From: Gnetum montanum | Lineage: Eukaryota; Streptophyta; Gnetopsida; Gnetales; Gnetaceae | DNA: 53,523 nucleotides | Assembly: GCA_015680685.1 (NCBI GenBank) | Contig: MNCI01008852.1 | Span: 935,062-988,584, forward strand | Reading direction: 5' to 3' | Shown: one piece after another, positions 1-12,639 of the stretch | Position numbering within the stretch: position 1 is the first letter of the stretch | Layout: each line of letters starts with the position of its first letter | Program-made: the position numbers and the translations under genes | The notes under the pieces: model-generated | What the model saw: the letters and a program-made list of their open reading frames with translations, nothing else | Databases searched by the model: none | Told to the model about the DNA's origin: nothing

Positions 1-890
1 GAAAAATGAGGAGAAAGATGGAGAGGAGAGAATGGAATGAAATCCCAAGAACAAGGTTATGTAAAGTCCCTTGTGTATTTTATGGTTAATATGGCTAAGT
101 AGAACTCATTCCAAATCTAGACTCAAACAAACCACATTTAGTGACCTCACATCAACACACTTGACCAATCCATCTACTTGAAGCAATAAGAAGGCTTCCA
201 CAAAGAGTCACCACCATTCCAAGGAGAGTGAGCTAGAGAAGCAGGAAGTGAGAAAGAACCTTCAAGCATGGGTAACATGTCTTTCCAGTTCCATAACCAG
301 TGCTTGTAGCCCATATTGCTTTATTATGTCTAAGAGATATGCTTTGAATTCTCACCTTTTTTTTTTTTTGCGTGAGAACCACACCATGTAAAGACTTATT
401 TTTATTNCTCATCCCCATCCATGGCATCCATTTTATTAGCATTGTCGTTGTTANCAACACAAATGCATCAAATCCTATTGAAGTCATACCCTTTTCATCC
501 TTTGAGCCTTTCCTTGGTTTGAAAAATACTCAGCCACCAATTCATTAAAAGTTTACTTCAAAAAAGAGGGACTGTACAATTCCAAGCCAAAGGAGACCAT
601 AGAGTTGTATGGATGAGTGGATGGTGTGGACTCATTGCCTATTTTACCAAAAGAACCATACCTTAATATCAGCATCATAATTCAAAGGTTAAAACCAAAT
701 ATTAGCAATCAATATGATACAATTCAATCCACCATCATTAGCACTTATTGGATGACAAATAAAAGTAAATGAAGCAATCAAAAAAATAGTAAAAATATGA
801 ATGATGGTGTAAAACAAAAATAAGAAAAGTTGAAAGAATGTGTAAAACAAAAAAATGTGTAAAGAAAAAATTCAAAAAGAACTAAGGGCC
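1..890 (-). other. 3' non-coding part of element A1
   Basis: No convincing reading frame. Two isolated N bases occur at 407 and 454. The block at 259-289 closely matches 11661-11690 and 46370-46399, which lie at the same place (between the coding part and the 3' LTR) in the B elements. This links families A and B. A T-run at about 358-369 is a simple repeat. Confidence 0.6.
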
Positions 891-898
891 TAGAACGG

Positions 899-2150
899 TT
901 AGCATAGGTGGCCATCTCCCCTACAACTGAGTTGGAAGGAGGAGATCTGAAATAGTGAGCAAGGTTTTTCATCAACAAAGGTAGCATGTGTACTAGCTAT
1001 CCTAAGCTCATGGAAAGGTTTTTTTTGTTGTACATTGACCAACAACTTCTTATCTGGGATCTCAGGTTTGTATATTGTCATGGCCCCTAAAGGAAAAGTT
1101 GCATAAATAATATAAGGTCCTTCCCATAGTGTTTGAAATTTAGTATGTTGTGGCACATGTGTGGGATTCTATTAGAGAACATTATCTCTTGGTTGATATT
1201 TAACTTTCCTAATCCTTAGGTCATGATGTTGTTTATTAAATGCCTTATGCAACTTGTTAGATGATAGGGTAGCTAGTCGGTTTTCATCTAGCAAGTTAAG
1301 GGTTACTAACCATTATTTTTGTGCTATATCAAGGTCAAGGTTGAGGTCACATACCATGGATAGTGTGTAGAGCTTAGTTTGAATGGGAAGCATTGGCAAT
1401 TTACCATACACTAACTCATAGGGAGAGTAGCCTATAGGGAGTTTCCATGTGTAGTGGTATGCCCAAAGAGCATAATTCAATTTAGTGCTCGAGTCTTACC
1501 TAAACTTGCTAATGGTTCTTGTTAATATCTTCATAATCTTCCTGTTGGTGACTTCTTCTTGACCATTTCGTTGGAGGTGGTATGGTGTAGTCAATTTATG
1601 CTCAACCCCTAAGTGTTGCATTAATTTTTGAAAAGTTGCACCTGTGAAGTGTGTACCATTGTTTGAAATAAGTGCACATGGCACACCAAACCTATTTATG
1701 ATTTGTTGTTGAAATAATTATGCTGCTGTAGATGATGTACAATCTTTAATAGTAGCCACTTTGGCTCATTTTGTTAGGTAATCAATGGCAACAATAATAT
1801 AGGCTTTTCCATTGGACATTGGTGTAATTGGCCCTATAAAATGAATTTCCTAAATGTTGAAGGGTTTTAACAGTTGGATCCATTGTTGCAAACCCTCCAT
1901 TCTAGTAGTCATTCCCCCATCACGTTGATAGTGCTCACAAGATTGGATGAATTGATGGGCATCCCAAAACAATGTAGGCCAATAATATCTTGCAAGAAAG
2001 ATCTTGATGGCCATTCATCTCCCAGCATAAGGACCCCCACAAGGACCCTCATGAGCATCTTAGAGAACTAATAGTTGATCTATATCGGGAACACACCATC
2101 AAACCAAGCCATGGGAACACACTTTGTAAAGTTTCCCATTGATTTCCATA
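899..2150 (-). pseudogene. Element A1 integrase (broken)
   Basis: The integrase inserts the retrotransposon cDNA into the chromosome. On minus, a degraded zinc-finger module is seen first (GGPYAGR where the family has GGHF; SCEHYQR with the second Cys lost, about 1930-2060). The catalytic core follows, with VAIDYLTK (first Asp codon 1781-1783), LISNNGTHF (1661-1663) and GQEEVTN. The second catalytic Asp is Asn, a G-to-A change, so the enzyme would be dead even without stops. A Trp codon is TGA at 1766-1768. A GPY module (FQTLWEGPYII) lies near 1100-1150. Not functional. Confidence 0.85.
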
Positions 2151-2319
2151 AAGTACTTAGCTCAGTGAAAGAACTGTTGTTTCTTATTAAGGTTTAACTC
2201 TTATGGTATTTGTTGGGTGAGGATATAGGTAAGAATGCTACTATACTAGTTTGTCACCATGGATGATTGATTATTCACTACAGTAGAAAAGATGAATTCA
2301 TTAGGAAAATAATTAGAAA

Positions 2320-2810
2320 TTTAATACTCATCCTCTTTGTTGTCCCATTGCAACCGAGATAAATGATCAGCAACTACATTCTTAGTGCCTTTATGATCAA
2401 TCATCGTAAGATCGAACTCTTATAAGATTACAAGTCATCATATGATATGAGGGCTTACCATTGGCTTATTTATGAGGAACCTTATTGCACTATGATCTAT
2501 ATGTATATATACTTTATATCCCAATACATAGTGTCTAAACTTCTCTGGTGCAAACACTACAATCATTAATTCTTTCTCTATGGTAGTGTAGTTAAGTTGT
2601 ACACCAGTGATACTTCTACTTGCACAGTGGATGTAATAAGGACACTTCTAGTCATCTAACTATGTAAGTACGGCTCCTATGGCATAGTTGGATGCATCAG
2701 TCATGATATGAAATGGTTTGGACCAGTCAGAAGCTTGTTGAATGGATGTTTCTAGTAGCTTTTGTTTCAGAGTTTGGAAAGTTAATTCACATTCCCTAGT
2801 CCACTTGAAA
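2320..2810 (-). pseudogene. Element A1 RNase H domain (broken)
   Basis: Follows RT in the pol order. The reading frame shows MTDASNYAIGAVLT, then KELMVVVFAPEKFRHYVLG, IDHSAIRFLI and VVADHLSR, the usual Ty3/gypsy RNase H landmarks. Stops at 2648-2650 and 2660-2662 (TAG on minus) fall where the family usually has Gln, consistent with CAG-to-TAG decay. This domain would have removed the RNA template during cDNA synthesis. Confidence 0.85.
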
Positions 2811-2899
2811 GGTACGTCCTTTTTCATTAATTCCACCAATGCTTTGGCAACCTTTGAAAAGTTCTCAATAAATCTCCTATAGTAGCCAGTATGTCTAAG

Positions 2900-3530
2900 G
2901 AATGATCAAATATCTTTGACAGTTTCCAATTGATGGGTAATTCCTTGGATAATTTTGATTTTCTCAGGGTCTACCTCTATCCCTGTGTGTGAGATTTTGT
3001 GTCCTAGTACTATGCCTTCTTGGACCATCAAATGACTTTTCTACTAGTTGAGCCTCTAATTGATTTCTACACATCTTTTTAACACTTTCTTGAACTAGTC
3101 CAAGGCTTGATCAAAGTTTGCTCCATAAGTGGAGAAGTCGTCCATAAAGACCTCCATGCCATTCCCTATTTGCTATTAGAATATGCTTAGAACTAGTCAT
3201 TGAAATGTTGCAGGGGCATTGTACAAGCCAAACAACATCTGTTTGTATGCAAATGTTCCCCAAGGACTAGTGAATGTAGCCTTGTCTTGGTCTTCTAAGG
3301 CTATTTCTTTTTGGTTATATCTCATATATTCATCTAGAAATCTATAATAGCGATGCTTTGCGATGGTGTTTAAGACTTGGTCAACAAATGGCAATGGAAA
3401 GTGATCTTTGAAGGTTGCCATATTTAGTAGCCTAAAATCTATGCAGACCCTCCATTTACCTCCCTTTTTAGGCACAATAACTAAGGGGCTAACCCATTTT
3501 CGATCAGTAATGGGGTATATGAACCAAGCC
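2900..3530 (-). pseudogene. Element A1 reverse transcriptase (broken)
   Basis: The segment 3197-3475 is open for 92 codons and contains CIDFRLLNMATFKDHFPLPF, RFLDEYMRYNQ and FTSPWGTFAYKQMLFGLYNA, followed by PATFQ and a TGA where the family has Arg. Two adjacent stops come next, then the catalytic FMDDFSTYG near 3120-3155. Both acidic motifs (FLDE and FMDD) survive although the frame does not. The connection domain continues toward 2900 (VLGHKISHTGIEVDPEKI). The FMDD form, rather than YADD or YVDD, is usual in the Athila group. Confidence 0.9.
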
Positions 3531-4039
3531 TTGAGAAGCTATTTGATTTCTTCCTTAACTACTTACTTTAGCTTAGGGTTCAATCGCCTCTACGGTTGTC
3601 TTCGAGGCATCATGGAGGGGTCAGTGTAAATTCTATGTTAGCATATCCTAGGATCTATTCTAGTTAATTTGAGATATAACTAAGTGAAGGCTTTCAACCA
3701 TTTATTTATTACCTTTAGCAGTTCTTCTCTCTATTGAGGAGCAAGCTTAGTATTGATAATTACCAATTTTCCATTTTTAAGGAACGTGTATTCCATACTA
3801 GTGGGCAATGGTTTCAGCTCAAGGAACTCTTGCTTAAATTTCTTAGGGATTTCCAACTTCTCCTAGTTGATATTTTAAAGGTTAAGACTTGGAAGTTGGT
3901 AGTGGAATTTCTCTAATATGTTTATGCTATCGATATAAGCACAAGTCAAACCCTCAATTGATTCCATGCATATGAGTGAATTACTTTATTGATCAGCTAT
4001 CAGCCACTAGGTGTCTTCCTATCATGTGGTTACTACATA

Positions 4040-4510
4040 CAGGAATCTTTATATGTTAATCACTTGTGCACACCTATTGCATGCACGAAATGCTAAACTT
4101 TGCACAAACCATAACCTCTGCACACAATTACACCCTATGTCACTATATGCGATGCATGAAACTTTCTTCTTCTCGATCTTTCCAAATGTATTTTCCTTTG
4201 ATATTTCTAGGGAAAGATCATGGATTTCTAGGCATGCATTGATAGCTCTTAGCCATGCTCTTTCCATTATGATTGTGAAGTCCCCCTTACCGTTGTTTAC
4301 CTAAATCACTAGGAAGTTAACTAAGTACAACCACCCACAAATAGTGGTAACAATGTCTTACACTAGTCCCAATGAGGCAGTGATAGATTGGTCGGCCAAC
4401 TCTAGATGGATGTTGCTCTTTTTTAATGGAGGTAGGTTCTAGGCCTTGTACATTTCTTGAGAAATCAAGTTGACACTGGAACTTGAATCCAAAAGAGCCT
4501 TGCACAACAC
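4040..4510 (-). pseudogene. Element A1 retropepsin-like protease remnant
   Basis: Downstream of gag on minus, the frame reads LLDSSSSVNLISQEMYKA and then IHLELADQSI, the layout of a retroviral-type aspartic protease. The catalytic triad is DSS rather than DTG or DSG. The frame stops and shifts several times. The protease would have cut the Gag-Pol polyprotein. Weakly conserved; called from position and the DS-S/NLIS pattern. Confidence 0.6.
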
Positions 4511-4559
4511 ATTTCCAATGATTTTTAAGTATATCAAAGGACTCCTAGGATCAAATAAT

Positions 4560-7129
4560 TTCTTGGCAATGTGGCCAACTTTGATCTAATCAATGACAAC
4601 ATGTGTTAGCATGACCGTATGCATTGAGTGTGGTGGTTGAGTTAAAGGAGGCTCCAAAGTTTTGATTGATACTGAGGTATCTAAGGAGTTAGCCACTTGT
4701 TATTGAAAGGGCTTAGTTGGACTATTGGTTCTAAAGAAAGGTCTTTTCTTCATGTGGTTGTTGGAACCAACAGTAGGTTGAGAGTTAACAGCCCTTGTGG
4801 CATTACGTTGTTGTAGTTGGGTAGGGATTTCACCCTGCATAGCTGGAGCAAATGGTAGTGGAGCTATTGGTGTAAGAGATGTGGTTGGATGAGAAGGATG
4901 ATATGCTTCCAAAATATCACCCCTAGAAGAGGGAGTCCCATAATACTCATGGGCTTGGTAGTGAGGTTGAGGAGTGATGTGACTAGTGGAGTGACATGGG
5001 GAGATTGGTTGCTGCACGTAATATCCATATGGGTCAGGTTGCTGGTAAGGATACTATTGCCTTGGTGGTGGCATTCCCCATGATTATGGATGCTACCACT
5101 ATTGATATTTCTCAATCGATTGTGGTGGATTTCTACTTGGATAATATGTTAAGGGTTGGTGAAATTGTCTTAGGCTACCTTGGGGGTAAGGTAACCTTTG
5201 AGGTACTTGCTGTTTGTTCAATTTTGGGTTGAGTGCATACACCCCAGACTCTTGTAGATGTAGGATGGTCATATTGACATATTTCACATCCACTATCATT
5301 TTATGTTTCCAACTCCACAACCTCTTCAATGATGGCAACTTTGCCCTTACCCTTGCTACATGCATGTTCATCTTCTCTTTTTTTTTCTTTTTTCGCAATC
5401 ACTACCTTGCTCTCTAGACTCCTCTACTATTTTAAGAACAAATTGAAATCTATTGTCTAGGAAATCCCACATTTGTTCTACCTTTTCCAATACTTTTGAT
5501 GTCAACTTTTGGATAGGCAAAGTTTTCCTATTCACCACCTCTTCGAGTGGTGACTCTTCTTCATCTTCACAAGATCTTACTCCCCTCCTCCAAAGGGAAG
5601 GATATTGCTTATACTCTTCCACACTTTCTCTCATCAGTAGCTCACCTTCTTCCTTAGCAACTTGCTCCAATAGTCTTTGAATTTGATGGGACCTAAGCTC
5701 AGATAGAATTCCTTGGGCATAAGTCCCAAGGGTTCTTCTCATTTCATGCCTAAGCCCATCCACAAGATGGCATAGTTGATCCCTTTGCGAATAACCATGG
5801 CTAGGACAATGGTGTAACAGTGCATAATATCAGCCCATGGTAGTATCCAAGGGTTCATGTCCTCCTTGTTTCTAGCTTTGGATTTACTTTCACAAGTTAG
5901 ACACTCCGGAAGTACGTTTGGTACTTGTCATTAAATAGTTCTAACATAGTACTCCACTTACGAATGGATTCTGATTCTAAAGACCAGTACCAGCTTTCCA
6001 CTTCTTTAACTAGTGTCTGTGGAAATAACTTAAGTTTTTGTCATTTGTTCTCTATATTTTGTAAGGCACGCACATCATGGAATGCTTGTAAGTGATTCTA
6101 AGAATCAACCTTGTATCCCCCTTCAAATCATGGGATATTGTTCATATCTAATCTCTTGATCCTACTATCTCTCTGGTGCCTTCTTGGAATTCTAATAGCC
6201 TCAGTTATTTCCAACATACTTCGAGTAACAAGTAGGGGTTCATCGTGATTATCTCATCCATGGCATCTATGATGCCTACATTGTTCCCTACTCTTCCTTC
6301 TTCTATGTTGTGACTCTCCATAGTACCCTTGTCCCCTTTCATAGCTATTTTATCTATGAATTCCACTTTTTCTACCTTTATCCCCATGGTCTTTTTCTTT
6401 ATGACTACATCTAGACACTGAAGGAGAGGATGAAGGAGATGATGAAGGTGAAGAAGAAGGAGAACCATCACCATGACGATGTCTGCCACCTTCTCTTCGG
6501 TGGTCATGGCCTTGATCACTATTGCGATCAAAATGTCCATCTTTATCATGTGTCTATGTCCCTTTCTCAGATCATTTGTGCCTATGGGTATTAGAATCTA
6601 GGTTATGAATAGTGGAATGAAGGTTCTGATACACAACCCCTTGGCCAAAGTCAAGGGGAGGAACATCGTTGTGTGGGTGACTACCTGAGGTAGGTTTACC
6701 ACCCTCATTTTCGCTTAAGACATGTGGGACATCCTAAGACCACTTACCCTTCAAAGACTTGTGATGTATTTCCTGTTAAAATTCCCTTTGACATTGTGCC
6801 TTTGTGGGACGGTACTCTCTCTAGTCATGGTCTTGCAAAATGTACCCTGCATATAAGTGCAACATGCCAATTTGTGTGAGAGCATGAAGAAGCATGCTTG
6901 GGACTGAATGATCAAGAGGTAACACTATGTTACCTTCTAAGTCTTACCAATGTAGTTGTTTATCTTGCTAGAGGATAAAGGTGAAGTTTGGTATATACTT
7001 ATCGAGATGAATATATATCACTCTAACTTGTTGAGGGACTGGTGGATCAACGTCATGTGTATTACGCCACCGATTGTTTTCTATTTTAGACCTAGGTGGT
7101 GAGGTGCTTTCATAAGAACAAGCAGACAT
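4560..7129 (-). pseudogene. Element A1 gag (broken)
   Basis: Gag forms the particle and packages the RNA. The probable start is the minus ATG at 7129-7127 (MSACSYESTS), about 120 bases after the PBS. An N-terminal part is followed by a Ser/Pro- and Arg/His-rich stretch (about 6300-6550), then the capsid-like domain (about 5700-6200: NHLQAFHDV, LKLFPQTLV, WYWSLE) and the longest open piece at 5368-5763 (MRRTLGTYAQGILSELRS). A zinc knuckle remnant CEICQYDHP lies near 5260-5300. A Pro/Gln/Tyr-rich tail occupies 4700-5115. Parallel plus-strand gag exists in A3, which helps to place breaks. Stops and frameshifts throughout. Confidence 0.85.
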
Positions 7130-7245
7130 AATTGTCTATTCAATGTACAATGTATTCTTGTTTATTATTTTCTTAATCAACCCTAAGGATTCATTCCAAT
7201 GATGTGAATGATTTCCTATATTCTAATTAGTGCACAAACAACTAA

Positions 7246-7264
7246 GTCCCTAGCAACGATGCCA
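7246..7264 (-). other. Primer-binding site of A1, tRNA-Asp type
   Basis: Minus strand reads TGGCATCGTTGCTAGGGAC immediately inside the LTR. It is a decayed copy of the complement of the plant tRNA-Asp 3' end (TGGCGCCGTTGCCGGGGAT). The B elements and A3 carry the same site in varying states of decay. Confidence 0.8.
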
Positions 7265-8014
7265 ATAATGAGTGGTGAGGTACCCCTACTCTCAACCATA
7301 TGAATACAAGCCTTTCACGCGTGATCCGGTCGAATTCCAAGGACTAAGTACTTATGTGCCCTTGTGGAACAAGGATGGGTTGGTTGATCGTTGTCTTCCC
7401 AAGCTTACCTGTATGTCATGATTGTATGGTTGAGGAAGCTTGAGGCATATGATTTTTATAGCTTTTATGTTTTTATGTCCTGTGCTAGTAGAGAAGGAGA
7501 GAGGTAACAAAGTGACTAATTTAACTTAACTACTCATTAACTAAGTTCTAACTAATCCTAACACTAGCATCCATTCCCACTTGCCATACACATCCTAAAC
7601 TAATGAAACACTACTGGGATTACCAAACGCTAATCATTACTGGGTTACCAAGCGTTACACGCATGCTCGAAGTGGTTGTGCTTGTGTGATTTAACAATTT
7701 TCTTAATTGATCAAAATAAATTTTTCTGCTAATAATAGAAATGTAAAGTGCATAAAATAAAATAAATGCATAAGAAAATAAAATAAAAAAAATGCGTAAG
7801 GAAAAAAATCTCAAGTGCTACAAGGATGAATTAAAGAGCTCATCTTTTTTACCATACACAAGGTGTGCTTAGGTACATAATGCTCAAATAAAGATCCATC
7901 CACACTTCAACCTCCTACTGTGAGCACTTGGAAAATCCTCTAACTTTTAAACAGACTGCAAGAGTTTACTTGACTTCTAAAAGAATTCCTTTTCAATTGT
8001 GCTCCTGGGTACTG

Positions 8015-8024
8015 TATTTATAGG
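8015..8024 (-). promoter_or_regulatory. TATA box of LTR A1
   Basis: Minus strand CCTATAAATA, a canonical plant TATA motif. The equivalent site in A2 is at 37385-37394. It lies just downstream of the palindromic U3 repeats. Confidence 0.6.
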
Positions 8025-8030
8025 CTTGGG

Positions 8031-8210
8031 AGCAACTACTCTTATAATTAGAGTAATCGTTCTAATAATTAGAATAGCTACTAAAGCAACCGCTAGAGTA
8101 ACCACTCTAATAATTAGAATAAACCACTAGAGTAACTGCTCTAATAATTAGAATAAACCACTAGAGTAACTACTCTTATAATTAGAATAACTACTAGAGT
8201 AATTGCTCTC
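8031..8210 (-). repeat. Palindromic tandem repeats in U3 of LTR A1
   Basis: Several near-palindromic units of the type ACTCTAATAATTAGAGT separated by short CTAGAGTAAC linkers. The homologous array in LTR A2 is at about 37405-37600. Position directly upstream of TATA suggests an enhancer role; this is inference. Confidence 0.75.
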
Positions 8211-8214
8211 ATCA

Positions 8215-9400
8215 AGTAACATCTTGTCAAATTTTGGAGGATTTTAGTTTTGTTTCAAAATTTTTATTTTAACAAAATTTAATTAGTAGGTTATTTTTAC
8301 TTTTTCTTATTTTTCTTGTTGTATTAGTGAATACGATCATGCAATGTAGGTATGTGGGGTGAATAGTTTAAAGATTAAGTTTGGAGGTATCATTTTGTAA
8401 ATTACCTAAAATTTATGGTTATGTTTATGAATTATTTATGAATAGATATGTAATGAGTAAAATGATTTGGAACTTATGAAAAATTAGATGTGATGTTCAA
8501 GAAACTAGCATGGCATTGATATTATGCGTTATGAGCATGTTTCTATTTGGGTGCTTCTAGAAGCTTTGATTTGACTTAAAGTAATTAAATATTTTTATTA
8601 TTAATAATTTATTAAAAATTTTTAAACAGATGACTTTATTTCTAGGAATCCAATTGAGGCAAAACTAGTATCATTGGAATAATCTTTTTACATACTTTCC
8701 ATTTATAGGACTTTTTAATCTCTTGGTATCCATCATTTAGAAGGTTACAGTAGTGGTCGCTTTTGTGAAATTATATGTAGTTCAAGAAGTATACTAGTCA
8801 CAAGAAAGTTTCTTATGCCATGTTGTGATGATGTCTTCATGAAGTGTGTGTGATTGTTAGGCATTGATGTATGTGGTCATGTTATATTTGCTTTAGGTAT
8901 ATTGTAATTGTGACATGTGATGGCTTAAACTAGCCTATGTTATTAGTACATATCTTTTTAATGATGCTTGTGGTAGTTGTTGGGGGTGGTGCTAACATAA
9001 GGATATAGACTAATTAATGATAAGATACTCTATATGTAGTTATGATTAATCCCTAATGTGATGCATCAGTAAGATTCCTATCTCAGGTTTCATCCTAAGA
9101 GTATAAGAGTATAGATATGGTAATTTCTATGATTTTACATGGCATAAATGTGGATGTCCCTATACCCAATCCTTTAAAAGACTAGTGATTACAAATCATA
9201 GGTTGATGAACCCTAGCATTGATCTAGTAAATAAAGGACCTACATGGAAATAACTAATTATAAGTACTCATGGCAATGTTATACATGCTACACTAAGTGC
9301 AAATATGCTAATGACCACATTTTTATGTGTATATGTTGGTATAGTAATCGCATGAGTTATGTGTATATGTTGGTAGAGTGATCACATGGGTTATGTATAT
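8215..9400. other. Anonymous AT-rich spacer
   Basis: No gene-like frame and no recognisable element. The only structure I see is a 34-bp tandem duplication at 9327-9394, directly before the B1 insertion site. Confidence 0.6.
9327..9394. repeat. 34-bp tandem duplication
   Basis: Two adjacent copies starting GTGTATATGTTGGT (9327 and 9361) with a few differences. It ends six bases before the B1 LTR. Confidence 0.8.
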
Positions 9401-10268
9401 TGATGAGTGGTGAGGTACCCCTACACTCAACCATATGAATACAAGTGTTACACGCGTGATCTGGTCTGACTCCATAGACAGACTAGTTGTGGCACCTAGA
9501 TAGTTAGCCTTAGGTCATAATTTGTTGTTTTCCCACCTAGACTAGTATTATCTTTGTCACATATGGTTTAGTCCAGAGTGAGGTGTATGATGTGGTTTCT
9601 AATCTAACGCTACTCTTGAAGGCAATAGAAAATAAGATTAACTAAGCTAGGAGGAAAGGGTAAGAGAGAATCTAAGCTAGCCTAAGTGCGATGAGCACCC
9701 GTTCCTTGATTATCCATACACATCTTGGACTTAGTGTATGACTACCACTGGGATTACCAAGCAAAAATCCTAGGTACGCTACTGGGTTACCAAGTAGTCA
9801 TACTTAAATGCTCGTAATCAAGTCATACTCATTTTGCATTTAATAGGAGTTTAAGGGTGAAAAGAGATTAACTAGGAAAGCAATAAATAACAATTAATTA
9901 AATAATTAAGCTAACTGAATGCTGCAATGATGAAGTAATCTCGATCTTTATTTTCAGTCATATGCATGTCCAAGTACGTCACACTCGAATAAAGTTTCCA
10001 TACAATTATAATCACCACACTGCAGGCATACACAGGGAGAGAATGGTTGAGAGAAAGAAATGAAACACTTAAACTAAAAATTAACTCTAAAAACTCTCCC
10101 TAGAACAAGGAAATCTACCTCTTATTTATAGAAATTGAGGCAGGCTGCAATATCGCAGCCTATGAGATATTGCAGCCCCAATAACTAGGCTTTGATAACT
10201 AGGCCTGATAGACCATGTATCTTGTATCAGGGCTCCGATAACTGGGCCTGATAGACCATGACTCATCA
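9401..10268 (-). repeat. 3' LTR of B1 (868 bp)
   Basis: Begins TGATGAGTGGTGAGG and ends CATGACTCATCA on plus. Contains TATA at 10123-10131 (minus CTATAAATA), a U3 of short repeats around TATCGCAGCC and GGCCTGATA (about 10140-10268), and two CTGGGATTACCAAG-like blocks (9746-9761 and 9780-9794). Confidence 0.9.
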
Positions 10269-10276
10269 TACCCCCA
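10269..10276 (-). other. Short polypurine tract of B1
   Basis: Minus TGGGGGTA immediately before the 3' LTR. It is short for a plus-strand primer but correctly placed. B2 has a weaker version at 45413-45420. Confidence 0.4.
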
Positions 10277-12600
10277 TGACTGAATAACAACTCGTCCTCG
10301 AGTTATAGAGAGAACAAGCTCCATTGATTACATAGTGGATAGGTATGGGATTATTGACTGACTAGGAATTTATTTATGCCACAGTGGAGAATTAAAAAAA
10401 ATTTTGACACAGACACAAAAGATAAAACTTGTGGAACTCATGGGGTTCCTGGTAGTGGTGGCTCCTCTATGGGTGCCTCTCATTTGTCCTGCATGATTAA
10501 GCTTCTGAGATTGATATTGTTGAAGAAGCACTTGACATTTCTCATCTTCTATCCAAGGGTTATGAGCCATCCATGCTAATGTTCCAATGTTTGATGGAGT
10601 CGACACTTTCCTTGAACACGGAAATTACGGGAACACTTTATTGGCATTGACATGTTATGCCACAAATAGCCGTCATTCCTCTTCATAGGCTTGGGGCCTA
10701 ACTTCTTCACCTTTTTCTTGGATAGATTATGCAATAATAGGAGTTCCATGATGGATGCTAAGTGAATGTGCCTCCTTCTTTTCATGTTCTACATGAATTC
10801 CTTGACCTCTGCCTCCCCCTGGTCATTTGGTTGCACCTTGAGGAGGTCCTCCTTATCGTCTTCTTTTAGGGACCATCTATAATCACACAAATATCAATTG
10901 TTAGTAAGGCTATTGAAAAATAATTCAATGATTTCATACCTTACTCATTACCTTTTAATAAATGTTGAATTTTTTTCTTAGTGTGATTTAAGAGTTAGAA
11001 ATTTTTTCAAGGAAGTTACCCTAAAAGTTTAATGTTGGACTAGGTTTTTGAGGAACGTTTGATAAAATGATGATAAGGAAAGAATAGATTTGGCAATGAA
11101 TTACTCAGAGGGTATAAGATGATGTGGTGGTATGTAACAAGTACAAATTACAAAAGTCATGCAAGTGGATCCTCCCCAAAGCAGGTTCCCACCTATAATG
11201 CCCTTGTGTAACCACACATTAAAATGTCTGTAGGTAGTAGAAGGGTTAAATGTAATCCATACCAGTTTCATAAAACACACACATGTAGATACCACTGGAA
11301 TGAGGTAAGAATTCTACACTATATGAGACATGAGCTACAATTACATGAACAGCAAGATGAGACGGGGTATAGAAGGGATTGTAGAGATTGGGACATGAGG
11401 TAACTAATCCAGGCCACAATGAATCCTATGTGAAAAGCATGATTAACGTGTCATTAACCTGTCATTCCAAGATTAGGACCAAGTCCATTCCTTTGATCAA
11501 TGAGATCACATTGTTTCTTTCCATGATAAGAAACTATGAAAGTACCAGAACAACAAGGCATACGATCACTTAGGATTTTGTTCAAGGGACGAGTGATTTT
11601 TGCTTTGTGGCACTTCCTTTGTCTTTTTTTTATGATTGCTGAATCCATAGAAGCCACCAACCTTCAGGCATGGGTGCATGTCTTTCTAGTGGGGCCCCTA
11701 GAATAGCATTGGATTTTTGAGTGCCCTTTTGATTACTCTTACTTCCATTTTTTGTTAAATCTACAAGGATCTTAGTACAACCATGTTGTATGATAACTCT
11801 CATAGATGTCACCAAAGAGAATCCACAATCCCCCTTGATGTCACACCCTAATCATTTCCTCTGGGTCCATCCTTCTTCATTCTAAGTATAATGAACACAA
11901 AATTAATTTTAAGTTTTAAGAATGTCAAGAATATCACTGTACCCTCAAACAGAACCTCTTATTTGTAGAATGAATGTGGGTGTACTGGGCTTACTATCCA
12001 CATAATTGACCACTCGAGGCTCGATAACATAGAACACACCTCAACCAATGAGCCACATGAGTGTTTTATTCATAGATGATATTACTTATAAAAAATGCAA
12101 AAAGAAAAAAAAACAAAAAGATAAAACAAGAAATTAAAAAAAATGAAAAACTAGAAAAAAATTGTAAAATTAAAGAAAATGAAAAATATTTATTAATCTT
12201 GCTTGTTATTAAAATGGGGGATACCCCTCATAGCTAAATAGTTAAGGATGGAAAGGATTAATAAATGATGATGGGGATCCTTGCATGTTGGAAATATTGG
12301 AACTTGGTCATACTTACCCCATCGGGGTTCACACACCTGATTATAGTAAGCATAGCTAGGAAATTTATAAGATGTGGTTCTTAGATAAAGAGTTGACCCA
12401 CTATGATATTTGGAACCATTAGATGATATGCAAGGATCAAGATGTTTCCTTCCATGACTGTGTTCATTGGGCCATATGGTTGTTGGAGTGTTAATTGGTG
12501 GCCCTGATGAAATGACATGAGGTGTTGGGTTCGAAGATAAGGGTGCACCACAGTGTTGGGTTTGTGCTAAGTTGGAGGATGCAATGGCCTTGGAATCGTG
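10277..12600 (-). other. Non-coding 3' half of B1
   Basis: Occupies the place where pol would be in element A1. I see only short disconnected frames. It aligns with the same zone in B2 (about 45413-47300), including the block at 11661-11690 shared with A1. A-rich low complexity occurs at about 12090-12190. Presumably cis-acting or filler sequence. Confidence 0.6.
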
Positions 12601-12639
12601 GTGTCCCTTTCGATGGTCATGTCTAAAGAAGGGATTCTT

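Larger units (their letters stand above)
1..8214 (-). mobile_element. Element A1: decayed Athila-like Ty3/gypsy retrotransposon, truncated by window edge
   Basis: Read on the minus strand, the order is 5' LTR (7266-8214), tRNA-Asp primer site, gag, protease, RT, RNase H, integrase, then a non-coding 3' part that reaches the window start. The 3' LTR is outside the window, so the target duplication cannot be checked. The Athila-type assignment rests on the tRNA-Asp PBS, the RT motifs KDHFPLPF and FMDDFSTYG, and a gag zinc knuckle spaced CX2CX3H. Coding regions are broken by many stops and frameshifts, so it cannot make its own proteins. Element A3 at the right end belongs to the same family in the opposite orientation. 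Confidence 0.85.
7266..8214 (-). repeat. 5' LTR of element A1 (family A, ~949 bp)
   Basis: On plus it begins TAATGAGTGGTGAGG and ends TCTCATCA. Its terminal dinucleotide has mutated from the expected TG. It aligns over its whole length with the split LTR A2 (26942-27059 plus 36749-37606) and shares its ends and a central block with B LTRs. On minus, U3 comes first (palindromic repeats), then the TATA box (8015-8024), then R/U5. No second copy lies in the window because the element runs off the left edge. Confidence 0.85.
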
